A stretch of 64,000 nt of DNA from Luteolibacter sp. LG18 (GTDB lineage Bacteria; Verrucomicrobiota; Verrucomicrobiia; Verrucomicrobiales; Akkermansiaceae), in assembly GCF_036322585.1 (NCBI RefSeq), contig NZ_AP024600.1, forward strand, positions 3,100,001-3,164,000. Direction: 5' to 3'. A program made the translations under genes and the position numbers. Shown in pieces: positions 41,984 through 50,542 of this stretch (the stretch's first letter is position 1; each line of letters starts with the position of its first letter). The notes below the pieces were generated by a model. It was given only the letters and a program-made list of their open reading frames with translations. It searched no databases and was not told the DNA's origin.

Positions 41984-43363
41984 ATGAGCAACCGACTGTT
42001 TGGAACCGACGGCATTCGCGGCCGCGTGAATGAATTTCCCATCACCGCCGAGGTCGCCCTCCGACTCGGAAAGGCCATCGCCCGCGTGCTGCGTTCCTCC
42101 GGTCCGAACCGGAACCGCGTGCTGCTCGGCAAGGACACCCGCATTTCCGGCTACATGCTCGAAACCGCGATGACCAGCGGCCTGGTCTCGATGGGCATGG
42201 ACGTCTTCATGGTCGGCCCGATGCCCACCCCCGGCGTGGCCCACCTTACCAAGTCCATGGGTGCCGCCGCTGGCATCATGCTCACCGCCTCCCACAATCC
42301 CTACGAGGACAACGGCGTGAAAATCTTCGGCCCGGATGGCTACAAGATCTCCGATGAGATCGAGGACGTCATCGAGCGCCACATCCTCGGCGAGGAGCCC
42401 GAGGCCGCCCCCGTGCCGCCGCGCCAGATCGGCAAGGCCCACCGCATCGATGACGCCCGCGGCCGCTACATCGAGTTTGCCAAGCACACCGCCGACAACA
42501 TCTCGCTCCACGGCCTGAAGGTGGTCGTCGATTGCGGCCACGGCGCGGCCTACTTCATCGCCCCGCTCATTTTCAAGGAACTCGGCGCCGAAGTCATCAC
42601 CGCCGGCATCGGCCCGGACGGCACCAACATCAACGACGGCTGCGGCGCCTTGTTCCCGGAGAACGCCGGTGAACTCGTCCGCCGCTTCAATGCCGACCTC
42701 GGCATTTCCTTCGATGGCGACGCCGACCGCGTGATCTTCACCGATTCGAACGGCCAGGTCGTCAGCGGCGACCGCATCCTCGCCCTCTGTGCCATCGCCA
42801 TGAAGGAGCAGGGTCGCCTCAAGAACGACACGCTGGTCTGCACCACCATGAGCAACCTCGGCCTCCACGAGTCCATGCGGAAGCACGGCATCAAGGTGGA
42901 AACCACCGGCGTGGGCGACCGCAACGTCATCGAGGCGATGCGGAAGGGCGGCTACACCTTCGGCGGCGAGAACTCGGGTCATTTGATCTTCTCCGAACAT
43001 GCGACCACCGGCGACGGTATCCTCAGCGCCCTGCAGGTGCTGCGCATGATGCGTGACAAGAACGCCACCCTGGCGACGCTCGCCTCCATCATGCAGGAGT
43101 ATCCGAGCCAGATGGCGAACATCCCGGTGCCCTCCAAGCCGCCGCTCGATTCGCTGCCGAAGCTCAAGAAGCTCATGAAGCAGGCGACCAAGGAATTCGG
43201 CACCGAGGGCCGCCACCTGATCCGCTACTCCGGCACCGAGAAGAAGCTCCGCGTCCTCGTCGAGCACCGCCAGATCGAGGAAGCCCGCCTCTGGCTCAGC
43301 AAGTTCGCCGCCGCCATCCGCGATGAGATCGGCACCGGCACCGGAAAGACCACCGGCGTCTGA
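41984..43363 (+). CDS. glmM: Phosphoglucosamine mutase
   Basis: GlmM converts glucosamine-6-phosphate to glucosamine-1-phosphate for UDP-GlcNAc, peptidoglycan and lipopolysaccharide synthesis. The 459-residue protein begins MSNRLFGTDGIRGRVNEFPI and has the phosphoserine loop TASHNP (Ser103; Ser102 in E. coli), the metal-binding DGDADR motif (FDGDADRVIF), the sugar-binding GGENSGHL loop, and the phosphate-binding RYSGTEKKLRVLVE near the C-terminus. All four active-site loops of the alpha-D-phosphohexomutase family are intact. The ATG fits the family N-terminus. It appears monocistronic, with repeats on both sides. Confidence 0.97.
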   Translation: MSNRLFGTDGIRGRVNEFPITAEVALRLGKAIARVLRSSGPNRNRVLLGKDTRISGYMLETAMTSGLVSMGMDVFMVGPMPTPGVAHLTKSMGAAAGIMLTASHNPYEDNGVKIFGPDGYKISDEIEDVIERHILGEEPEAAPVPPRQIGKAHRIDDARGRYIEFAKHTADNISLHGLKVVVDCGHGAAYFIAPLIFKELGAEVITAGIGPDGTNINDGCGALFPENAGELVRRFNADLGISFDGDADRVIFTDSNGQVVSGDRILALCAIAMKEQGRLKNDTLVCTTMSNLGLHESMRKHGIKVETTGVGDRNVIEAMRKGGYTFGGENSGHLIFSEHATTGDGILSALQVLRMMRDKNATLATLASIMQEYPSQMANIPVPSKPPLDSLPKLKKLMKQATKEFGTEGRHLIRYSGTEKKLRVLVEHRQIEEARLWLSKFAAAIRDEIGTGTGKTTGV

Positions 43364-43429
43364 GGAGTATAGGGAGCGTCTTTTTGCCTGAGACGCTGTC
43401 TGATCATCCGCACTCACCGCTGCGGTGGG

Positions 43430-43560
43430 CCTTGATTTGACAAAATTGACAGGATTTTCAGAATTCACAAAATGGGAAAAGAGGTCGGCACGTGATGCCA
43501 TCGGAGCTTCTCCTCTTCTGTTAATTCTGAAAAATTCTGTTAATTCTGTCAAAAAGGGCC
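43430..43560. repeat. Inverted repeat of the ACAGAATTAACAGAATTTTC type, copy 2
   Basis: The left arm at 43430-43468 (GATTTGACAAAATTGACAGG, then ATTTTCAGAATTCAC) and the right arm at 43519-43560 (TGTTAATTCTGAAAAATTCT and onward) are inverted copies and match the arms of the element at 25588-25723. The centre differs from that copy. It fills the glmM to SGNH gap, whose remaining ~50 bp hold nothing recognised. Confidence 0.87.
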
Positions 43561-43615
43561 CGAGGAGGTGGGTGGAGATGACTTTTCGGACGGCTTTTGA
43601 CGCTCCCTTGCTTCC

Positions 43616-44560
43616 ATGAACCCATTCCGCCGTCTCGTCCGCGCCACCATGATTCTGGTGGCGCTCGCCAGCCCTCTCTCCGCCCAAACCGCGGCTCCGA
43701 CCGCGAAGCTCCCCGAGGGCGTGAAGCGCGTCCTCTTCCTCGGCGATAGCATCACCTACGCCGGCCAATACACGGCCTACGTCGAGACCTACTTCCTCAC
43801 CCGGGACAAGGCCGCGCGTTACGAATTCCTCGATCTCGGGCTCCCCAGCGAGACCGTCTCCGGCCTCTCCGAGCCCGGTCACGCCGGCGGCAAGTTTCCC
43901 CGCCCGGACCTCCACGAGCGCCTCGCCCGCGTGCTCCCGCAGGTGAAGCCCGACCTCGTCTTCGCCTGCTACGGCATGAACGACGGTATCTACCTGCCGT
44001 TCGATGAAACCCGCTTCAAGGCCTACCAGGACGGCTGCACCTGGCTCCGCGGCGAGGTGTTGAAAACCGGCGCGAAGTTCGCCTCCATCACCCCGCCGGT
44101 CCACGATGCGGTGAAGGGCGGCAAGCCCGGCTACAACGACGTCCTCACCCGTTACAGCGATTGGCTGCTCTCCCAGAAACCCACCGGCTGGCCGGTGGTC
44201 GATCTCCACGGCCCGATGACCGCCTACCTCGAGGCGAAGCGGAAGGACGACCCCGCCTTCTTCCTCGCGCCCGATGGCGTCCACCCCGCCGATGAAGGCC
44301 ACTGGGTGATGGCCCGCGAGATCCTGAAATTCCTCGGCGCGAAGGACGTCGCGGACGTGAAAAGCGCCACCGACATGGCCGCTGTCCACCCTCACGGTGC
44401 GGAAATCCTGAAGCTCGTCCTCCAGAGCGAGAACCTCCTCAAGGACGCCTGGCTCACCGCCACCGGCCACCAGCGCCCCGGCATGGCCAAGGGCCTCCCC
44501 CTCGACCAGGCCGAAGCCAAGGCCAAGGAAATCGCGAAGCAGATCGAGGCCCTTCAGTAG
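43616..44560 (+). CDS. Secreted SGNH/GDSL-family hydrolase
   Basis: The family consists of esterases and lipases that often deacetylate polysaccharides. The 314-residue protein has a signal peptide (to about LASPLSAQ) and the SGNH blocks: GDSITYAG with nucleophile Ser45, Gly in LGLPSETVSG, GMND, and the Asp220/His223 pair in DGVHPADEGH. About 60 Ala/Lys/Glu-rich residues follow the catalytic core and may form a helical tail. It is likely periplasmic or extracellular and may remove acetyl groups from glycans handled by the neighbouring glycosidases; the substrate is unproven. The TAG stop codon forms part of a GTAG hairpin identical to the one after PATR 3. Confidence 0.88.
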   Translation: MNPFRRLVRATMILVALASPLSAQTAAPTAKLPEGVKRVLFLGDSITYAGQYTAYVETYFLTRDKAARYEFLDLGLPSETVSGLSEPGHAGGKFPRPDLHERLARVLPQVKPDLVFACYGMNDGIYLPFDETRFKAYQDGCTWLRGEVLKTGAKFASITPPVHDAVKGGKPGYNDVLTRYSDWLLSQKPTGWPVVDLHGPMTAYLEAKRKDDPAFFLAPDGVHPADEGHWVMAREILKFLGAKDVADVKSATDMAAVHPHGAEILKLVLQSENLLKDAWLTATGHQRPGMAKGLPLDQAEAKAKEIAKQIEALQ

Positions 44561-44580
44561 CACAAGCATTCCTGCTTGTG
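44557..44580 (+). repeat. GTAG hairpin overlapping a stop codon (CACAAGCA stem), second copy
   Basis: GTAG at 44557-44560 contains the TAG stop codon of the SGNH gene and is followed by the same CACAAGCA-TTCC-TGCTTGTG hairpin as at 41652-41676. The flanking sequences differ, so this is an independent insertion of the same repeat. Confidence 0.9.
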
Positions 44581-44633
44581 AGTGGGAGCGCCCGCGCACT
44601 CCCTCCGAATGACTGTCCTTCCCGCGCACGCCC

Positions 44634-45116
44634 CTACCTCACCCACGGCGACACCACTTCGTAGAAACTGAGGGCGAGCGCCGTGTCCAGCACCGCTTGG
44701 GCGGAAGCCTTCTGGTCCGGGGTCCGGGCTTTCTCGACGGAGATGACCAGCGGACTGAGGAAGTCCTCGTCGAACTGCCGGATCTGTCGCTGCATTTGGC
44801 TTGGTTCCCGGAAGTCCTGGAGATCGTTTTCCTCCCTCAGCGCTTGAATGAAGGCCCGGTAGGCCGTTTGGACCTGGAGCTCCGCCAGTCGCTTTCCCTC
44901 TGGAGTGGTTGCTTGCTCCATGACCTCCTTCGCGTTGTGCAGGTTGAGCTTCTGGATCTCGCGGTTCCGGATGGCCTGAAAGATGGCGATGGCGTTCGTC
45001 CTCTCTTGGGTATGCCGCGCGGTCTGCAGGTCCCGCTGGCGGTAATGGTTCGTCACCAGCACGGAGAGCGTCACGGCCACCGCCACGGCTAAAACGGATT
45101 GGAATCGCGGGTTCAT
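44634..45116 (-). CDS. Small membrane-anchored hypothetical protein (second of an overlapping pair)
   Basis: The 160-residue protein has an N-terminal hydrophobic anchor (VLAVAVAVTLSVLVT) after a short MNPRFQS start, then a highly charged helical region (NREIQKLNLHNAKEVMEQAT, RQIRQFDEDFLSP). It looks like a single-pass inner-membrane protein with a coiled periplasmic domain. Its ATG overlaps the TGA of the preceding gene by 4 bp (ATGA), indicating translational coupling. The two proteins have almost the same length and layout and may be distant paralogues that form a complex. No family was recognised. Confidence 0.8.
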   Translation of the reverse strand: MNPRFQSVLAVAVAVTLSVLVTNHYRQRDLQTARHTQERTNAIAIFQAIRNREIQKLNLHNAKEVMEQATTPEGKRLAELQVQTAYRAFIQALREENDLQDFREPSQMQRQIRQFDEDFLSPLVISVEKARTPDQKASAQAVLDTALALSFYEVVSPWVR

Positions 45117-45607
45117 GGCGCGGTGGGGTGGACGGTTTGTTCGTAGGACTGGGCCAGCAGGGTCTTCATCCGGGTTCTGGCCGGGCTCGCGGGGTCGTTG
45201 CCTTCCTGCGCGATGGCATTCCACGCCGCCTCGGCCAATTGCCGCTGATAGGCCGCGAGGATCCCGGCCTCGCCCGGCGACGTGCTGTCGATATCGGCCT
45301 GCCTGCAGGCACTCAGGGCCTCCCGCTTGGCCAGCCACGCCATCAGCACCGGGCCGCGCAGGCTTGGCACCTCGATGAGAGCCTCTGCGGATTGGTTCGC
45401 CGGTATGGCGTCCCTCGCGGCGAGCAGTTCGAGTTGCCGCTGGTTGTCCAGTTGGATCGCGGCGAAGGCCTTGCGGCAGCCTTCCTGTTTGGCGGTGATC
45501 GCGCGCTGCCTCACGGACCACCCGGTCGCCGCCATGGCGACGAGGAGGAGAAGGGCAGGGATCACCACCCGCTTCGAGAGCCACGGACGCTGGGACGGCT
45601 GGGTCAT
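45113..45607 (-). CDS. Small membrane-anchored hypothetical protein (first of an overlapping pair)
   Basis: The 164-residue protein begins with a polar stretch (MTQPSQRPWLSKR), then a transmembrane helix (VVIPALLLLVAMAATGWSV), then a helical, charged region with two cysteines (EGCRKAF, SACRQAD). It is co-translated with the gene at 44634-45116 through an ATGA overlap. Shared position, length (164 and 160 residues) and a single N-terminal anchor suggest a two-protein membrane complex. Function unknown. No terminator was seen after the pair. Confidence 0.8.
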   Translation of the reverse strand: MTQPSQRPWLSKRVVIPALLLLVAMAATGWSVRQRAITAKQEGCRKAFAAIQLDNQRQLELLAARDAIPANQSAEALIEVPSLRGPVLMAWLAKREALSACRQADIDSTSPGEAGILAAYQRQLAEAAWNAIAQEGNDPASPARTRMKTLLAQSYEQTVHPTAP

Positions 45608-45668
45608 GGAGTGGTGTTAGATTGGGGCCAGCCTCATCCCCTGGCAATCCTTTCGCGCCGTTGGCGAT

Positions 45669-45691
45669 GTAGTCGAAAGCTCCGCTTTCGA
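45669..45691 (+). repeat. GTAG hairpin with TCGAAAGC stem
   Basis: GTAG is followed by TCGAAAGC-TCC-GCTTTCGA, a perfect 8-bp stem. It has the same GTAG base and TCC loop as the hairpins at 41652, 44557 and 50539 but an unrelated stem. It lies in the 163-bp gap between a start (45607) and a stop (45771) of minus-strand genes. The remainder of the gap holds another small TGGC/GCCA hairpin and nothing coding. Confidence 0.85.
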
Positions 45692-45770
45692 ATCGTCTCC
45701 GCCAGCTCCGTTGGCGGTGGCGGATGGTCCGAGCGACTTCCTTTCCGCGGAGAGAGCGAGGAGTTTTCCA

Positions 45771-46295
45771 CTACCCCGGCAGCCCGTGCCAGAACGGATC
45801 CTCCCGCCAGCCCTCCGGCAGGAATTCGAAGATCGATCCCCTGGCCGCGATCTCCTTCCCGAAGGCCGTGCTCATGTAATACGGATCGGGAATCATCCCC
45901 ACGCGCCCGAGGTCCAGCCGGTCGGCGTCCCAGCACGTGCCGATCGTCGGATCGGGATGATGCAGGCCGTCGGTGTGGCCGGTGCACGCGAGCCGCAGCA
46001 GCTCGAACCGCGCGTCATCCAGCGCGTACGCCGTTCCCCGTAGTTCCGCCGCATGTGCCGCCCCGCGCGCGCCATGCTCCGGATCGTGCCCGTCGTTCTC
46101 ACGGCGGCTGTCGTGGAACAGCGCGAACAACCGCACCACGTCCACGTCCGCTCCGGTCCGCGTCGCCAGCAGCACCGCGTTCCGCTCCACCCGCCGCCAG
46201 TGGTCCGGCCCGTGGACGGTGTGCTCCCATTCCGGGCGATGCGAGCTGGCGGTGACCCTCCGCCACAGCGCGGGAAAATCGATCATGGACTTCAT
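45771..46295 (-). CDS. HD-domain phosphohydrolase-like protein
   Basis: The 174-residue protein shows the HD-superfamily metal ligands in order: His in HGPDHWRRVERN, His-Asp in ALFHDSRREND, His in GHDPEHGARGA and a later Asp in TCWDADRLDLGRVG. The family includes nucleotide and phosphate-ester hydrolases; this short single-domain form cannot be assigned a substrate. The ATG at 46295 (MKSMIDF) was chosen because upstream in-frame sequence belongs to the divergent gene. The two genes share a 73-bp intergenic region that must hold both promoters. Confidence 0.83.
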   Translation of the reverse strand: MKSMIDFPALWRRVTASSHRPEWEHTVHGPDHWRRVERNAVLLATRTGADVDVVRLFALFHDSRRENDGHDPEHGARGAAHAAELRGTAYALDDARFELLRLACTGHTDGLHHPDPTIGTCWDADRLDLGRVGMIPDPYYMSTAFGKEIAARGSIFEFLPEGWREDPFWHGLPG

Positions 46296-46368
46296 GGCCG
46301 GCGGCATCCTTCCGAAAACACCCGTCCCCTGCAATCTTTGCCCGGCTGGACGAGTAAAGATCGTTTCC

Positions 46369-47517
46369 ATGTGGAAAGCCCTCGTTCTCGGCCTCGCGCT
46401 TGTCGGCTCCGTTTTCGCCGCACCGCCCGGGACCGTCATCGCGCACAGCCCCGCGTCCTCCGGGAAATACATCGGCTCGCCTTCGATCTGCGTGCTGCCG
46501 GACGGATCCTACCTTGCCAGCCATGATCTCTTCGGCCCGGGCTGCAAGGGCGAGCCGCTGGCATCCGGCGCGGTGTTCCGCTCCGGGGATCGGGGTGCCA
46601 CTTGGCAGCGCGTCGCCGAGCTGAAGGGCTTCTTCTGGCAGGGCCTCTTCGTCCACCGCGGCGCGGCCTACGCCATGGGCACGGACCGCGAATACGGCCA
46701 GCTCGTCATCCGCCGCTCCACCGATGGCGGCCGTACCTGGACCGAGCCACTCGATGGTGCCCGCGGTCTGCTCGCCCCCGGCCAATGGCACACCGCTCCG
46801 GTGCCGGTCGTCGAGCACGGCGGGCGGGTGTGGCGCGCCGTGGAAACCGCCGATCGCAAGGCAAAGTGGGGCGAAAGCTTCAAGGCCCTCATGGCCTCCG
46901 CCCCCGTCGATGCCGATCTCTTGAAGGCGGAGAGCTGGACGTTTTCGAATGCCCTGCCGCGCGACACCGCCTGGCTCGGCGGGAAGTTCGAGGCCTGGCT
47001 GGAAGGCAATGCCGTGGTTACGCCGGAGGGCACCATGGCCGATCTCCTGCGCGTCGCCACCCCGGGCCTGCCGGAAAAGGCGGCATGGGTCACCGTCACC
47101 GCGGATGGGAAAACGGCGTCGTTCGATCCCGCCACCGGTTTTTCCAATCTCCCCGGCGGTGCGAAGAAATTCACCATCCGCCCCGATCCGAAGGGTGGGG
47201 GATACTGGACCATCGCCTCCATCACCGGGGAGAAGGAAGCCGCCGCGAATCCTCGCGATCCCGGCGCGATCCGGAATACCCTCGCCCTCCTCCACAGCCC
47301 CGACCTGCGGCAATGGATCGTGCGCTCCATTCTCCTGCATCACGACGATGTGGCTCGGCACGGGTTCCAATACGTCGATTGGCAATACGATGGAGACGAC
47401 CTCATCGCCGCCTGCCGCACCGCTTGGGAAGATGAGGAAGGCGGCGCGCATTCGAACCACGATGCGAACCACCTCACCTTCCACCGCTGGAAGGATTTCC
47501 GGACCTTGCAGCGGTAA
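46369..47517 (+). CDS. Secreted sialidase-fold (BNR repeat) protein
   Basis: The 382-residue protein has a signal peptide (MWKALVLGLALVGSVFA) and at least two Asp-box repeats of six-bladed propellers: SGDRGATWQRV and STDGGRTWTEP. The N-terminal SPSICVLPDGSYLASHD and the later NTLALLHSPDLRQWIV resemble sialidase-superfamily exo-glycosidases. The classical arginine triad of GH33 neuraminidases could not be located with confidence, so it may act on another sugar, or only bind. It is expected outside the cytoplasm. With the sialate-esterase-like gene at 50815 and the fucosidase at 53571 it suggests a host-type or algal glycan as target. Confidence 0.78.
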   Translation: MWKALVLGLALVGSVFAAPPGTVIAHSPASSGKYIGSPSICVLPDGSYLASHDLFGPGCKGEPLASGAVFRSGDRGATWQRVAELKGFFWQGLFVHRGAAYAMGTDREYGQLVIRRSTDGGRTWTEPLDGARGLLAPGQWHTAPVPVVEHGGRVWRAVETADRKAKWGESFKALMASAPVDADLLKAESWTFSNALPRDTAWLGGKFEAWLEGNAVVTPEGTMADLLRVATPGLPEKAAWVTVTADGKTASFDPATGFSNLPGGAKKFTIRPDPKGGGYWTIASITGEKEAAANPRDPGAIRNTLALLHSPDLRQWIVRSILLHHDDVARHGFQYVDWQYDGDDLIAACRTAWEDEEGGAHSNHDANHLTFHRWKDFRTLQR

Positions 47518-47656
47518 GCCCGCGCCGCCGCCTCCCGTCACCCCAGGGCGGAATCGCCTTGCGGCTGAAACCGGTCCGGACTGGAATGGCCGGGAAACAT
47601 CCGCCACACGCACCACACGAAAGCGGTGCTCCGTTTTCCCGATGGATGACACGCTC

Positions 47657-48247
47657 ATGAAAACCATCGTCCTCCTGCTGTGCGGCACCGCCATCGCGGC
47701 CGCAGCCCCCCGCAAGATCTGGACCTGGGATCCGGGTCCCCATGGAAACGGCGGACCCAGCCCGACCTACCGGGCGCTCCACGCCACGGGCTCCGATGAG
47801 AAGGGAGACACCGCGTTCATCATCGGGGAAATCAGTTCGGATCTCAGCAGCAATTTCCGTTATCGCATCGTGTGGTTGAACGCGAAGGGAACGGTCATCA
47901 AGGACGACCCGATCGACGCCAGCAGCGAGACCTACGCCGCGGTGCTGGGAGCGGAGGATAGTTCCCGCGATTGGCAGGTGCTCTCGGTCACGGCGACCAC
48001 TCTCGTCGTGTCCACCTCCACCGAGCTGCGGACGTACAGCCTGAAGGGCAAGACCGTCACCCTCACCACCCGCACGGTGGACTCCGGTTCCGATCCCGGG
48101 TTCTCCGATTTCATCAAGCCCGCGGGAAAGTCCGAGTTCGCCGGATGGTATGAGCGGAAGATGCAGCGCGGCCCGATGTTCGTTTACACCGGAGGCACCT
48201 CCCAGGCATTCGACATTCTGGAGATCTCCGCGTGGAGCGAGAAATGA
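47657..48247 (+). CDS. Secreted hypothetical protein
   Basis: The 196-residue protein has a clear signal peptide (MKTIVLLLCGTAIAAAA) followed by a beta-rich domain with alternating polar and hydrophobic residues (ATTLVVSTSTELRTYSLKGK, VTLTTRTVDSGSD). No conserved motif was recognised. The ATG at 47657 was chosen for the signal; an ATG five codons upstream (47642) is equally in frame. It sits between a sialidase-like and a GH106-like gene on the same strand and may belong to the same export-directed cluster. A partial BIME-like unit follows its stop codon. Confidence 0.75.
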   Translation: MKTIVLLLCGTAIAAAAPRKIWTWDPGPHGNGGPSPTYRALHATGSDEKGDTAFIIGEISSDLSSNFRYRIVWLNAKGTVIKDDPIDASSETYAAVLGAEDSSRDWQVLSVTATTLVVSTSTELRTYSLKGKTVTLTTRTVDSGSDPGFSDFIKPAGKSEFAGWYERKMQRGPMFVYTGGTSQAFDILEISAWSEK

Positions 48248-48262
48248 GCCTCGCTTCAGAGG

Positions 48263-48355
48263 CGCGCAGGTAGCGTCGCACGCCGGGGCGACCGGGCCAC
48301 CACCCCCGTCCGCTCCCCGCGCTCCACCCCATCCCCCTGTCGCAACCCGTGCACT
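48263..48355 (+). repeat. Truncated BIME-like unit
   Basis: GGTAGCGTCGCACGCCGGGG, then CGACCGGG, matches the left end and hairpin of the 161-bp unit with two changes, followed by about 60 bp resembling the variable centre. The right-hand hairpin (GGTCATCTC) is missing. It lies between 48247 and the next start at 48404. Confidence 0.75.
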
Positions 48356-48403
48356 CCCGCTTGAAAACCATCCTCCTTCCCGCGGGTAACATCGGGTGCC
48401 CGC

Positions 48404-50542
48404 ATGCTGCTGCCCACCACCACCCTCCGGCGATGCCTCCTCGCGCTCGCCGCGCTTCCGGCCACGGCCCTCTGCACTCCGCCGGAGATGCCAAAGCCCT
48501 GGGACCGCATCCATGATACCCCGCTCGCCGTGGCCGCGCGCGGGTTCGCCGAGCCGCCCGCCGATTACGCGAACCACGTGATCTGGGCCTGGGGCGCGCA
48601 GGTCAACGAGCAGACCATTCCCATCGACCTCGATGCCATGCAGGCGAAGGGCTTCCACGCCGTCATCATCGAGGCCGGTTACCGCATGCCCTTCGACTAC
48701 CTCTCGGAGGGTTGGTTCAAGGCCATCGCCCTCGCGGTCAAGGAGGCAAAGAAGCGTGGCATGCGCGTGTGGATCATCGACGAGGGCAAGTACCCCAGCG
48801 GCTTCGCGGGCGGCAAGTTCACCCGCGAGCGCCCGGACCTCCGCATGCAGGGGCTCGTCCGCTGCGAGCCGATCGAGGTGAAAGCGGGCAAACCGCTCAA
48901 AGGCGCGAAGCTCGACCCCCGCGCGATCAGCGCCGTGGCCGTGAATGAAAGCGGCCAGCCGCCGCGCGCCGTCGCGATCCACGACCACCGTGTCGACTTC
49001 GATCCCGGCGCGCGCGCCTGGACCCTCGTCTCCGTGCGCCCCGGCTTCCAGACCTCGCCGACCCGCTCCGTCACCAACGCGAACGGCGAAAAGGACGCCA
49101 CCAATTCCCTCTGCGATTTCCTCAATCCCGCCGCCGTGCGCCAGTTCATCGACTGGACCCACGAGCAGTACAAGCACGCCATCGGCGACGAGTTCGGGAA
49201 AACCGTGCTCGGTTTCCGCGGCGATGAACCGGACTTCTGGAACATCGTGCCGTGGACGCCGGGCATGGTCGCCACCTTCCAGCAGCGGAAGGGCTACGAC
49301 CCCACCCCGTGGCTCGCCACCCTGCTCGCGCCGCCCACCGGCGAGCGGGAGAAACGCTTCCGCGCCGATTACTGGGATGTGTGGTCCGGCCTCTTCGCCG
49401 AGCACTTCTTCAAGCAACAGGCCGATTGGTGCGCCGCGAACGGACTGGCCTACGTGGTCCACATCAACTGCGAGGACCGCATGCCCGTCTGCGTCCGCAG
49501 CGAGGGCGATTTCTTCCGCGATCTCAGCCACGTCCAGATCCCCGGCGTCGATACCATCCGCAATCAGATCTGGCCCGGCACCGTCGCCGATTTCCCGAAG
49601 CTCGCGTCCTCCGTCGCCCACGTCTTCGGTCGCCCCCGCGTCTTCAGCGAGAGCTTCGCCGCCTACCAGGAGCCGATGACCCTGCCGCAGGCGAAATGGG
49701 TCGTGGACCACCAGCTCGCGCGCGGCATCAATTTCTTCGAGTTCATGCTCTGGCGCTCCGGAGGGAAGGGGCCCACCCGCTGGATGCAGGACCCGGGCAT
49801 GAAGGACCTCAATGCCTACACCGCCCGTGCCACCTGGCTGCTCACGCTCGGCCGCCCCGGCGCGCGCGTCGCCGTCTATCATCCCACCTCCACGATGTGG
49901 CTCGGCGATGACTCCGTGGACGCCCCGCTCAATACCCTCGCGGACACCCTGCTGCGCCGCCAGTGCGATTTCGATTTCGTCAGCGAGGACGCCTTCGCCC
50001 GCGCCCTCACGGTGGGGCAGGGGAGTCTCGAAAACCAAAGCGGCCAGAGTTACACCACCCTCGTCATCCCGTCCATCGACGTCATTTCCGAAACCGCCTG
50101 GACGAAGATCCGTGCCTTCGCCGCCAGCGGCGGCCGCCTCCTGTTCTGGGGTCGGAAGCCGCGCCTGCTGTCCGGAAAAACCTTCGCCGATGCCACCCCG
50201 TTCCCCGATGACGTGACAGCCGCCTGGGAACCCACCGCACACTGGACCCCGGTGGTCGCCGCCGCCATGCCCGTGCCGGAGGTGAAGTTCGAAGGTTCCG
50301 GCCTCGATGCCATCCGCTACCAGCGCCGCATCCTGCCCGATGCCGAGATCGTCTTCCTCTTCAACCAAGGCGACAGCCCCGCGAAACTCATCGTCACCCC
50401 CACCGCCACCGGCTCCGTGCAATCCTGGGACGCCACCACCGGCACCATCACCGACCTCCCCGCCGAACCCGTGAAGGGCAAGCCCGTCCTCCACCTCGAC
50501 CTCCCCGGTGGCGCCACCCGCTTCCTCACCATCGCGAAGTAG
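48404..50542 (+). CDS. Secreted glycoside hydrolase, GH106/alpha-L-rhamnosidase-like
   Basis: The 712-residue protein has a signal peptide (to about ALCTPP). Its N-terminal part looks like the TIM barrel of GH106-related enzymes: WAWGAQVNEQTIPIDLDAMQ, the loop WIIDEGKYPSGFAGGKF (a DE-x-x-YPSG-x-AGG pattern common to these proteins), and later GFRGDEPDFW and FSESFAAYQEP, which offer acidic residues for catalysis. A C-terminal region (TLVIPSIDVISETAWTKIRA) looks like a glutamine-amidotransferase-like subdomain as in large GH families. If correct, it removes rhamnose or a related sugar outside the cell. Assignment is by motif memory, so the exact family and substrate are uncertain. Its TAG stop codon lies in a GTAG hairpin. 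Confidence 0.65.
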   Translation: MLLPTTTLRRCLLALAALPATALCTPPEMPKPWDRIHDTPLAVAARGFAEPPADYANHVIWAWGAQVNEQTIPIDLDAMQAKGFHAVIIEAGYRMPFDYLSEGWFKAIALAVKEAKKRGMRVWIIDEGKYPSGFAGGKFTRERPDLRMQGLVRCEPIEVKAGKPLKGAKLDPRAISAVAVNESGQPPRAVAIHDHRVDFDPGARAWTLVSVRPGFQTSPTRSVTNANGEKDATNSLCDFLNPAAVRQFIDWTHEQYKHAIGDEFGKTVLGFRGDEPDFWNIVPWTPGMVATFQQRKGYDPTPWLATLLAPPTGEREKRFRADYWDVWSGLFAEHFFKQQADWCAANGLAYVVHINCEDRMPVCVRSEGDFFRDLSHVQIPGVDTIRNQIWPGTVADFPKLASSVAHVFGRPRVFSESFAAYQEPMTLPQAKWVVDHQLARGINFFEFMLWRSGGKGPTRWMQDPGMKDLNAYTARATWLLTLGRPGARVAVYHPTSTMWLGDDSVDAPLNTLADTLLRRQCDFDFVSEDAFARALTVGQGSLENQSGQSYTTLVIPSIDVISETAWTKIRAFAASGGRLLFWGRKPRLLSGKTFADATPFPDDVTAAWEPTAHWTPVVAAAMPVPEVKFEGSGLDAIRYQRRILPDAEIVFLFNQGDSPAKLIVTPTATGSVQSWDATTGTITDLPAEPVKGKPVLHLDLPGGATRFLTIAK

